DNA from: CAZXBB01 sp964638815
Lineage (GTDB): Bacteria; Planctomycetota; Phycisphaerae; Phycisphaerales; SM1A02
Direction of reading: 5' to 3'
NCBI GenBank assembly: GCA_964638815.1
Contig: CAZXBB010000403.1
Location: 1 to 6,397 of the forward strand
DNA length: 6,397 nt
Shown here: piece by piece, positions 1-6,221 of the stretch
Layout of the letters: every line of letters starts with the position of its first letter
How positions within the stretch are numbered: the stretch's first letter is position 1
Notes under the pieces: model-generated
Database searches by the model: none
Seen by the model: the letters and a program-made list of their open reading frames with translations, nothing else
What the model was told of the DNA's origin: nothing
Translations under genes and position numbers: made by a program

Positions 1-18
1 CCCATGAACGATCCGGGT

Positions 19-1437
19 TCAGCCCGGCGACTCCGTGAGCCCCGCCGCCGCTTGCGGCGGGGGAACGAGATCCGCCGCCGGGAGCTGGAGCGTGAACGTG
101 CTGCCCGCGCCGGGCGCGCTCCGCACGCCGGTGCGCCCGCCCTGCCGCTCGATGATGCGCCGCACGATGGACAGCCCCAGCCCGGTGCCGGGCGCGTCGG
201 CCACCGGCGTGCCGCGGCGGTCGAGACGCACGAACTCGTTGAACAATTTCGCCTGATCCTCCGGCGCGATGCCGATGCCGTTGTCCTGCACCTCGATGCA
301 GACGTTGCGGGCGCGGCGGTGGGCGCGCACGACGATCCGCCCGCCGTCGGGCGTGTACTTGATCGCGTTCGTCACGTAGTTCGTGACCGCTACACGCAGC
401 AGCTCGGGGATCGCGCGGACCGACGGCAGGCCCGGGCCGACCTTCAGCGTCAGCGTGTGCCCGCGGCTCTCGGCCTGATCGCGGTACGCTTCGACGACGT
501 CCTCCAGCAGCGATCGCACGTCCACCGGCGCCGTCTGCTCGATGATCGCCCCGGACTCGAGCGCCTCGAGCATGCGGAATTCCTGGAGGAACTGATTGAT
601 GCCCTCCAGCCGGCGCAGGCTGCGCTCCACCGAGTCCCGGTGCGCCGGCGACAGCTCGCCGCCGATGCCCCCGCTCATGGTGCGGAGGTTCGTGCACACG
701 ACGCCGACCGGCGACTGGATATCGTGGAGGGCCATGTGCAGGAAGTCGCGGCGCAGGCTCGAGGTCCGGCCGAGCTCGAGGTTGCGGCGGTAGAGCGCCG
801 CTTCGCCGGCGCGCAGACGGTCGGCGAGCGTCGTGAGGAGGAACACGGTGACCGCGATGAGCACACCGTAGACGGCGAGCAGCGTGCCCGCGTAGCGCAC
901 GTCAAACGGGTCGGCGCCGGGCACCGCGCCCTGCGGCAGGCGCGGCACGACGACGGCGGACCACTCGCCGATGACGAGTGCGGCGATGAGCAGGTACGCG
1001 ATCGCGGCGATCATGACCGCCTCCCGCTTCGTGAGAAGCAGGCAGCCCAGGATCACGTGCAGCAGGTAGAACGCGAGGAACGGCGAGCGCGCGCCGCCCA
1101 CGAGCCAGACCGCGGCGGTGAGGGCGAGGAAATCGAGCACGATCGTCGCGTGCATCGTCGCCCGCAGCCGTCCCGACGCGTTCAGCGGTACTTCCGGATC
1201 GTGGTGCCGGCGCGTCAGCCCGTACGCGACGACGCTGTAGGCCGCAACGATCGCCGCGAGCACGACCAGCGCGGGCACGTCGAGACCTTCGATGCCGAGC
1301 ACGTCGCGTGCGAACAGGGCGCCGACCACGATGACCGCCGCCGCGACCAGCCGCACCTTCGCCTGGAGGTGGATCCGCGCTCCGAGGAGGCGATGATGCG
1401 TGAGCACCGTCGGGGCGTCACACTCACGATCGCTCAA
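19..1437 (-). CDS. Six-TM sensor histidine kinase, possible membrane redox sensor
   Basis: A 472-residue two-component sensor kinase at the inner membrane, predicted to autophosphorylate on His and pass phosphate to a response regulator not in the window. Six hydrophobic segments are visible at about 28-46, 53-74, 97-115, 119-137, 139-158 and 183-205, with no large extracellular domain and no obvious PAS or HAMP. A charged helix (about 206-230) leads to the dimerisation domain, whose H-box is HDIQSP with His238. The ATPase domain has the N box (Asn353, Asn357), G1 DNGIGI at 385-390, F box LFNEF at 398-402 and G2 GTGLGL at 417-422, so it looks catalytically intact. The predicted TM3-TM4 loop contains GGARSPF (114-120), like the RegB/PrrB quinone-sensing heptad GGxxNPF, but the H-box is not RegB-like. 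The gene starts with TTG behind a strong Shine-Dalgarno, 50 bp after hypE on the same strand. It may be co-transcribed with hyp or use its own promoter. The signal is inferred, not shown. Confidence 0.9.
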   Translation of the reverse strand: MSDRECDAPTVLTHHRLLGARIHLQAKVRLVAAAVIVVGALFARDVLGIEGLDVPALVVLAAIVAAYSVVAYGLTRRHHDPEVPLNASGRLRATMHATIVLDFLALTAAVWLVGGARSPFLAFYLLHVILGCLLLTKREAVMIAAIAYLLIAALVIGEWSAVVVPRLPQGAVPGADPFDVRYAGTLLAVYGVLIAVTVFLLTTLADRLRAGEAALYRRNLELGRTSSLRRDFLHMALHDIQSPVGVVCTNLRTMSGGIGGELSPAHRDSVERSLRRLEGINQFLQEFRMLEALESGAIIEQTAPVDVRSLLEDVVEAYRDQAESRGHTLTLKVGPGLPSVRAIPELLRVAVTNYVTNAIKYTPDGGRIVVRAHRRARNVCIEVQDNGIGIAPEDQAKLFNEFVRLDRRGTPVADAPGTGLGLSIVRRIIERQGGRTGVRSAPGAGSTFTLQLPAADLVPPPQAAAGLTESPG

Positions 1438-1445
1438 TGCGAAGA

Positions 1446-1451
1446 CCTCCC
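1446..1451 (-). promoter_or_regulatory. Strong Shine-Dalgarno deciding the TTG start of the histidine kinase
   Basis: GGGAGG on the minus strand lies 8 nt before a TTG codon. The same frame has a stop (TAA) only eight codons upstream of the TTG, and no other start codon between them, while the first internal ATG is codon 95, beyond two membrane segments. This makes TTG the best start. Confidence 0.75.
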
Positions 1452-1457
1452 GACGCC

Positions 1458-1463
1458 ATTATA
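1458..1463 (-). promoter_or_regulatory. Possible -10 element (TATAAT) between hypE and the kinase gene
   Basis: The minus strand reads CTATCTATAATGG here, a perfect TATAAT inside a short A/T-rich island in otherwise very GC-rich DNA, in the only real gap between genes. The expected -35 region 16-18 bp upstream is G-rich and does not resemble TTGACA. A start about 7 nt downstream would fall at the first base of the kinase Shine-Dalgarno, giving an unusually short leader. The element may serve another sigma factor, or may be chance. Confidence 0.35.
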
Positions 1464-1487
1464 GATAGAGTTCGCCGCCCGCCCCCC

Positions 1488-2564
1488 TCAGCAGATCCTC
1501 GGCAGCAGCTCACCCGACGGCATGTCCACGATGCGCGTTCCTCCGATCGCCGTCTCCATCAGGACCCGCCCCGGCGGACCCGGCTCGATGCGGCCGATGC
1601 GGCACGCGTCGGCGCCGCGCGGATCGCGGCGAAGCGCAGCCAGCGCTCGTTCTGCGTCGGCCTCGGGGACGAACGCCGCCAGCCGCCCCTCGTTGGCCAC
1701 GTGCAGCGGATCGAAGCCGAGAATCTCGCACGCCGCGGCGACCTCGCGCCGCACCGGAATCCGCATCTCCTCGATCACCACGCACACGCTGCTTGACGCG
1801 GCCAGCTCGTTGAGCGCGGCCGCGGCGCCTCCGCGGGTCAGGTCGCGCAATGCGTGCACCGCGACGCCCGCTTCGTAGAGCGACTCCACGAGCGCGTTCA
1901 GCGGCGCGGTGTCCGAGCGGATCCCGGTGCGCAGCGCGAGATCGCCCCGCGCCGCGAGCACCGCCATGCCGTGGTCGCCCAGCGGTCCGGACACGAGCAC
2001 CGCGTCGCCGGGCCGGACACGCCGCGCGCGGGCGGAGGCCCGGCCCGCGGGCACGACGCCCACGCCGGTGGTCGTCACGTAGAGCCCGTCCACGTTGCCG
2101 CGCTCGGCGACCTTCGTATCGCCGGCGACCACCGTCACGCCCGCCTCGCGGGCGGCGCCCGAGGCGGAACGCACGATGCGCTCGAGGTCGGCCGTCGCGA
2201 ACCCCTCCTCGATGATGAACGCGGCCGCGATCCACCGCGGCTGCGCCCCGACCATCGCCAGGTCGTTGACGGTGCCGCACACCGCGAGGCGTCCGATGTC
2301 GCCGCCGGGGAAGAAGAGCGGGCGCACGATGTGGGCGTCGGTGGACAGCGCCAGCTCTCCCGCGCCCGCGAGAAGCGCGGCGTCGATGACGGCCGAGTCA
2401 TCGCCTTCGCGCAGGATCGGATTGTCCAGCAGCGGCTTGAAGAGACGCTCCACGAGATCGGCGGTGAGGCGGCCGCCGCTGCCATGCCCGAGCACGATGC
2501 GCTCGTGATGGGCCAGCGGAAGCGGGCACGCCGCCGGCGCGGACGTCGGCTGCGGATCGGTCAC
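1488..2564 (-). CDS. hypE: HypE, carbamoyl dehydratase making the cyanide donor
   Basis: HypE accepts a carbamoyl group from HypF on its C-terminal Cys and dehydrates it with ATP to a thiocyanate, then passes cyanide to the HypC-HypD complex. It belongs to the PurM/ThiL/SelD ATP-binding superfamily. With the GTG start the protein has 358 residues, slightly long because of about 20 poorly conserved N-terminal residues. Visible motifs are GHGSGG at 26-31, EGDDSAVID at 53-61, STDAH at 74-78, CGTVNDLAMVGA at 96-107 and AGDTKV at 147-152. The protein ends in PRIC, with Cys358 as the final residue, which is the diagnostic substrate-carrying tail. The open frame continues upstream through hypD, but that segment is out-of-frame hypD sequence. 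The start overlaps hypD by 4 bp (GTGA). After the stop there is a 50-bp gap before the kinase gene. Confidence 0.97.
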   Translation of the reverse strand: MTDPQPTSAPAACPLPLAHHERIVLGHGSGGRLTADLVERLFKPLLDNPILREGDDSAVIDAALLAGAGELALSTDAHIVRPLFFPGGDIGRLAVCGTVNDLAMVGAQPRWIAAAFIIEEGFATADLERIVRSASGAAREAGVTVVAGDTKVAERGNVDGLYVTTTGVGVVPAGRASARARRVRPGDAVLVSGPLGDHGMAVLAARGDLALRTGIRSDTAPLNALVESLYEAGVAVHALRDLTRGGAAAALNELAASSSVCVVIEEMRIPVRREVAAACEILGFDPLHVANEGRLAAFVPEADAERALAALRRDPRGADACRIGRIEPGPPGRVLMETAIGGTRIVDMPSGELLPRIC

Positions 2565-3679
2565 CGCGCCGGCTCCGGCGCGGTGGCCGCGCGCTCGTGA
2601 CGCTCGTACCGGTAGTACGCGGCGCACGCGCCTTCCGACGAGACCATCGTCGCCCCCAAGGGGTGCTCCGGCGTGCACTCGGTGCCGAACGCAGCGCAGT
2701 CCGTCGGCCGGCAGCGGCCCTGGAGGATCCGGCCCGCGATGCACCGCGGCGACTCCTGCGAGTGCACGGCGCCGACGTCGAGCCGCCGCACGGCGTCGAA
2801 CGCGCGGTACGCCTCGCGCAGATGCAGGCCGCTGGCGGGAATCGTCCCGATGCCGCGCCACCCGCGATCGCCGAGCTCGAACACCTCGTTGATCAGCGTC
2901 TGCGCCTCGACGTTCCCCGCCTCCGTGACCACACGCCCGTAGGCGTTCTCGACGCGGGCCTGCCCGCGGTTGATCTGCCGCACCGCGGTGCGCACGCCGC
3001 AGGCGAGGTCCACCGGCTCGAAGCCGGTGACGACGATGGGCACGCCGAATTCCTCGGCGATCGGCGGGTACTCGTGGTAGCCCATCACCGCGCAGACGTG
3101 CCCGGCGGCGAGGAATGCCTGCACGCGGTTGTCCGGCGCCGACAGGATCGCCCGCATCGCCCCCGGCACGCATGCGTGCGACACGAGCACCGAGTAGTTG
3201 GTCAGCCCTCGCCGCTTCGCCTCGACTACGCTCATCGCGTTCGCCGGCGCCGTCGTCTCGAAGCCGATCGCGAAGAAGACCACTTCGCGGTCAGGGTGCT
3301 CCGCGGCGAGACGCACCGCGTCCAGCGGCGAGTAGACCACGCGCACGTCGCCGCCGGCGGCCCGCACCGAGAACAGGTCGCCGTCCGTGCCCGGCACGCG
3401 GAGCATGTCGCCGAAGCTCGTGAAGATCACCTCCGGGCGGCGGGCGATCGCCAGCGCGCGGTCGACGATCTCCAGCGGCGTGACGCAGACAGGGCAGCCG
3501 GGGCCGTGCACGAGCGTGATGGCGCCCGGAAGCAGGCGATCGAGCCCGCTGCGCACGAACGAGTGCGTCTGCCCGCCGCAGATCTCCATGAGCACGCACG
3601 GGCGCGTCGCCTCGCGACGGATATCCTCGAGCACGCGGCGCACGAGCGCCCCGTCGCGGTACTCGCTCAGGTGCTTCAT
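2561..3679 (-). CDS. hypD: HypD, Fe-S protein assembling the Fe(CN)2CO cofactor
   Basis: HypD is a cytoplasmic [4Fe-4S] protein that, with HypC, forms the scaffold on which cyanide from HypE and a CO ligand are placed on iron. The 372-residue product is of normal length. CGGQTH at 34-39 and GPGCPVCVTP at 59-68 (Cys62, Cys65) are the signature active-site and thiol-redox motifs. TSFGDMLRVPG and GFETTAP follow. The C-terminal cluster region holds Cys313, Cys323, Cys328, Cys335 and Cys352 within the pattern CTPEHPLGA and MVSSEGACAAYY. All signature cysteines appear to be present, so the protein should be active. The ATG forms ATGA with the hypC stop, and a weak GGGG Shine-Dalgarno lies about 8 nt upstream. 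The open frame extends upstream across hypC, but that part is a shadow with no HypD homology. The stop overlaps the hypE GTG. Confidence 0.97.
   Translation of the reverse strand: MKHLSEYRDGALVRRVLEDIRREATRPCVLMEICGGQTHSFVRSGLDRLLPGAITLVHGPGCPVCVTPLEIVDRALAIARRPEVIFTSFGDMLRVPGTDGDLFSVRAAGGDVRVVYSPLDAVRLAAEHPDREVVFFAIGFETTAPANAMSVVEAKRRGLTNYSVLVSHACVPGAMRAILSAPDNRVQAFLAAGHVCAVMGYHEYPPIAEEFGVPIVVTGFEPVDLACGVRTAVRQINRGQARVENAYGRVVTEAGNVEAQTLINEVFELGDRGWRGIGTIPASGLHLREAYRAFDAVRRLDVGAVHSQESPRCIAGRILQGRCRPTDCAAFGTECTPEHPLGATMVSSEGACAAYYRYERHERAATAPEPAR
2573..2576 (-). promoter_or_regulatory. Shine-Dalgarno sequence supporting the hypE GTG start
   Basis: GGAG on the minus strand lies 8 nt before a GTG codon that overlaps the hypD stop as GTGA. 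Spacing and overlap together choose this GTG as the hypE start over the unannotatable in-frame extension through hypD. Confidence 0.55.
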
Positions 3680-3927
3680 GGCTCGGGCCCCAGCTCCGCC
3701 GCGACGTCCTCGCCCAGCTCGCGCAGGGCGGCGAGCGTGCGCTGCGCCTCGTTCTCGTCGATGCTGCTGATCGCGAAGCCGACGTGCACGAGCACGTAGT
3801 CGCCGACGACCGCCTCGGGCTCGCACGCCAGACACACCTCGCGCGACACGCCGTCGAAGTCCACGACGCCCATGCGCAGCGGTCCGTCGATCAGCTCCGT
3901 GATGCGTCCGGGGATGCCGAGGCACAT
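3676..3927 (-). CDS. hypC: HypC, [NiFe]-hydrogenase maturation chaperone
   Basis: HypC is a small cytoplasmic chaperone. It binds HypD during assembly of the Fe(CN)2CO unit and then carries the unit to the hydrogenase large subunit, staying bound until nickel is inserted. The 83-residue protein is of normal family length. It begins MCLGIPG; Cys2 is the essential iron/partner-binding thiol exposed after Met removal. VGDYVLVHVGFAISSID at 41-57 is the family signature, with conserved His48. The last third is the usual charged helix (NEAQRTLAALREL). An extra CLAC motif (Cys32, Cys35) lies in the beta-barrel region. The start overlaps the end of hypF by 37 bp in another frame, and its TGA overlaps the hypD ATG as ATGA. 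The paralogue HybG/HupF cannot be excluded by sequence alone, but the position between hypF and hypD fits HypC. Confidence 0.97.
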   Translation of the reverse strand: MCLGIPGRITELIDGPLRMGVVDFDGVSREVCLACEPEAVVGDYVLVHVGFAISSIDENEAQRTLAALRELGEDVAAELGPEP

Positions 3928-6221
3928 GGCGCTTTCCTCTCGCGGAACGCGGCGATCGCGACGGCGGCCTGGCCCAGGGCGAGGCCTCCGTCGTTGGCGG
4001 GAACCTGCTCGTGCACAAGCACGTCGAGCCCCGCTTCCTCCAGCCGCGCCGACGTCAGCTCGAGAAGCAGGCGGTTCTGCCAGACGCCGCCGGTGAGCGC
4101 GACCCGCGTGAGGTCGCGGGCCGCGGCAAGCCGCCGGCAGACGTCCGCGGTCATCATAGCGACGCCGCGGTGGAACCTCATGGAGGCGACGGGCGCCGGG
4201 ACGCCACGGCTGAGGTCGGCCACGATCGCGCGCAGGGCCGGGGCCGGATCGACGACGGCGCCGTCGAAGGCGAAGGGATACGCGCCGGGCTCCTCCATCG
4301 CGGCGGCCGCCTCCAGCTCGCTCGCCGCCTGCGCCTCGTAGCCGGCGCAGCGACAGATGCCCAGCAGCGCCGAGACCGCGTCAAAGAGCCGCCCGACGCT
4401 CGAGGTCAGCGGCGCGTTGATCCGCGCGTCGAGCTGCGATGCGAGGAGCGCCTTCTCGTCGTCGCCGGCGGCGCGCACCGGGTCGAGATCGTCCGTCCAC
4501 GGCAGCCCGGCCTGCCGCAGCCAGCTCAGCGCGATGCGATACGGGCGTCGAATCGCCGCGTCGCCGCCGGGCAGCGGCACCGTGGCGAGATGCGCGGCGC
4601 GCTCGAAGCCCTCGTAGCCGGCGACGAGGAACTCGCCGCCCCAGATCGTCCCGTCCGTGCCGTAGCCGGTGCCGTCGAATGCGACGCCGAGGACGCGATC
4701 GCCGCAGCCGAGCCCGTGCTCGGCCATGCACGCGGCGACGTGCGCATGGTGATGCTGCACCGCCACGGCGGGAAGGCCGGCGGCGGCGGCGCGCTCCAGC
4801 GCGAACCGCGTCGCGTGGTAATCCGGATGCAGGTCGTGGGCGATGACGTCGGGCGCGCAGCGGAAGAGCCGTTCGAAGTGCGCAACCGTCTCCTCGAGCG
4901 CGCATGCGCTCTCGTGGTGCTCGAGATCACCGAGGTGCGGACCGAGGAACGCCCACCCGTCGCGGGCGAGACAGAACGCGTTCTTCAGGTCGCCGCCGCA
5001 GGCGAGCACGCGCGGTCCCGACGCGGGCAGACGCACCGGCAGCGGCGCGTAGCCGCGGGCGCGCCGCAGCGGATACGGGCGGCCGCGGTGCACGGCGACG
5101 ACCGAGTCCTCGGCCCGGGCGTGGATCGGCCGATCGTGGAGGAGCAGCGCGTCGGCGATGTCCGCCAGACGCGTGCGCGCGTCCTCGTCGCGATAGACGA
5201 TCGGCTCGTCCGATCGATTGGCGCTGGTCATCACCAGCGCGTCGGGGGCGCCGGGCGCCGGCTCGAGGAGGAGGTGGTAGAGCGGCGTGTAGGCGAGCAT
5301 GAAGCCGAGCTCGCGGCGGCCGGGGGCGACCTCGGGCGCGATCGGCGACGACGCCCGGGCCGGCAGCAGAACGATGGGCCGCGCGACCGATTCGAGCTCG
5401 CGCCGCGCCGCGCCGTCCACGCGGGCGTACCGCGTCACGGCCGCGACGTCCGCGGCCATGAGGGCCAGCGGCTTCTGCTCGCGGCCCTTGCGCTCCCGCA
5501 GCCGCGCGACCGCGCGCGGTGAGGTCGCGTCGCACGCCAGGTGAAACCCGCCGAGCCCCTTGATTGCGACGATCTCGCCGCGGGCGAGGCGGGCGCGGGC
5601 CGCCCGCACGGCGTCGTCGCGCGTCTCGACCCGGCGGCCGGCGACCTCGAGCCGCACGTGCGGACCGCACGCCGGGCACGCTATCGGCTGGGCGTGGAAG
5701 CGCCGGTCGGCGGGGTCCTCGTACTCGCGGCGGCAGTCGGCACACATCTCGAAACCGGCCATCGTGGTCGTCGCGCGGTCATACGGCACGTCGCGCACGA
5801 TCGTGAATCGCGGCCCGCAGTCGGTGCAATTCAGAAACGGGTAGCGGTGGCGGCGATCGGCCGGATCGCGCAGCTCGCGCAGGCACGCCGGGCACGTGGC
5901 GAGGTCGGCGGCGACGGGCGATGCAACGTCCGGTTCCCGCGACGATGCGAGGATCGAGAAGTCCCGGCAGCCGGTGGCCGGCGCGGGGGCGACCTCGATC
6001 GCGTCGATCCGCGCCCGCGGCGGACCGCCGGCGCGCAGCGCGCGGAGAAAGCGCCCGATGTCGTCGTCGGCGCCCTCGATGGCGATATCCACCCCGGAGG
6101 ACGTGTTGCGCACCCAACCCCGCAGGTCGCATCGTCGCGCGAGCGTCCACACGAAGGGGCGGAAGCCCACCCCCTGCACGACGCCTGTGACCTGAAGACG
6201 CCGCGCGTTCACCGCGCTCAT
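3891..6221 (-). CDS. hypF: HypF, carbamoyltransferase for hydrogenase cyanide-ligand synthesis
   Basis: HypF hydrolyses carbamoyl phosphate, forms carbamoyl-adenylate with ATP, and transfers the carbamoyl group to the C-terminal Cys of HypE, giving the precursor of the active-site CN ligands. The protein has 776 residues, about the usual size, and all family modules are visible in order. The N-terminal acylphosphatase domain has GVVQGVGFRPF at 13-23 (anion-binding Arg21) and Asn39 in GWVRN. Two zinc-finger-like units follow, with CxxC pairs at 110/113, 132/135, 160/163 and 182/185. The YrdC-like domain has KGLGGFHLACDA at 221-232, KPLALM at about 250 and TSANRSDEP at about 332-340. The Kae1-like domain has ACGGDLKN at 407-414, QHHHAH at 489-494, FDGTGYGTDG at 515-524 and GGVWQNR at 711-717. 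The start is the ATG that forms ATGA with the hypB stop and sits just before the acylphosphatase domain; an in-frame ATG 26 codons upstream lies inside hypB. No strong Shine-Dalgarno is seen, so translation probably depends on coupling to hypB. The last 37 bp overlap hypC. Confidence 0.97.
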   Translation of the reverse strand: MSAVNARRLQVTGVVQGVGFRPFVWTLARRCDLRGWVRNTSSGVDIAIEGADDDIGRFLRALRAGGPPRARIDAIEVAPAPATGCRDFSILASSREPDVASPVAADLATCPACLRELRDPADRRHRYPFLNCTDCGPRFTIVRDVPYDRATTTMAGFEMCADCRREYEDPADRRFHAQPIACPACGPHVRLEVAGRRVETRDDAVRAARARLARGEIVAIKGLGGFHLACDATSPRAVARLRERKGREQKPLALMAADVAAVTRYARVDGAARRELESVARPIVLLPARASSPIAPEVAPGRRELGFMLAYTPLYHLLLEPAPGAPDALVMTSANRSDEPIVYRDEDARTRLADIADALLLHDRPIHARAEDSVVAVHRGRPYPLRRARGYAPLPVRLPASGPRVLACGGDLKNAFCLARDGWAFLGPHLGDLEHHESACALEETVAHFERLFRCAPDVIAHDLHPDYHATRFALERAAAAGLPAVAVQHHHAHVAACMAEHGLGCGDRVLGVAFDGTGYGTDGTIWGGEFLVAGYEGFERAAHLATVPLPGGDAAIRRPYRIALSWLRQAGLPWTDDLDPVRAAGDDEKALLASQLDARINAPLTSSVGRLFDAVSALLGICRCAGYEAQAASELEAAAAMEEPGAYPFAFDGAVVDPAPALRAIVADLSRGVPAPVASMRFHRGVAMMTADVCRRLAAARDLTRVALTGGVWQNRLLLELTSARLEEAGLDVLVHEQVPANDGGLALGQAAVAIAAFRERKAPCASASPDASRS
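3936..3941 (-). promoter_or_regulatory. Shine-Dalgarno sequence of hypC, inside the hypF coding region
   Basis: GAGAGG on the minus strand ends 8 nt before the hypC ATG. It lies within the last codons of hypF, so hypC can recruit its own ribosomes while hypF is still being read. It supports the chosen hypC start, which the MCLGIPG N-terminus also demands. Confidence 0.7.

Noticed and set aside
13..27. Small inverted repeat CCGGG-TTCAG-CCCGG over the kinase stop codon, as a terminator
   Set aside because: Only a 5-bp stem, inside the end of the gene, with no T-run following on the minus strand.
45..60. GC-rich hairpin (CCGCCGC / GCGGCGG) near the kinase C-terminus
   Set aside because: It falls in codons for the Pro/Ala-rich tail, has a tiny loop and no U-tract; such palindromes are expected in DNA this GC-rich.
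1457..1459. ATG within TATAATGG as the kinase start
   Set aside because: It is out of frame with the kinase and lies upstream of the Shine-Dalgarno sequence.
4..1464. Long plus-strand open frame of 486 codons antisense to the kinase gene
   Set aside because: It is rich in Arg, His, Asp and Ala with no recognisable motif, and the minus strand carries a complete histidine kinase. It arises from GC-rich codon structure.
1464..1487. Intrinsic terminator after hypE
   Set aside because: The stop is followed by a G-run without a matching stem or T-tract, so no terminator can be supported and read-through into the kinase remains possible.
2597..3799. Plus-strand open frame of 400 codons antisense to hypD and hypC
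   Set aside because: Low-complexity Arg/His/Ala composition with no domain; hypD and hypC on the other strand are certain.
3680..4018. Upstream extension of the hypD frame to an earlier start
   Set aside because: This part lies over hypC and the end of hypF and has no HypD similarity; the ATG at 3679 gives the canonical HypD N-terminus and ATGA coupling.
4011..5522. Plus-strand open frame of 503 codons antisense to hypF
   Set aside because: Same shadow pattern; the minus strand encodes continuous HypF domains.
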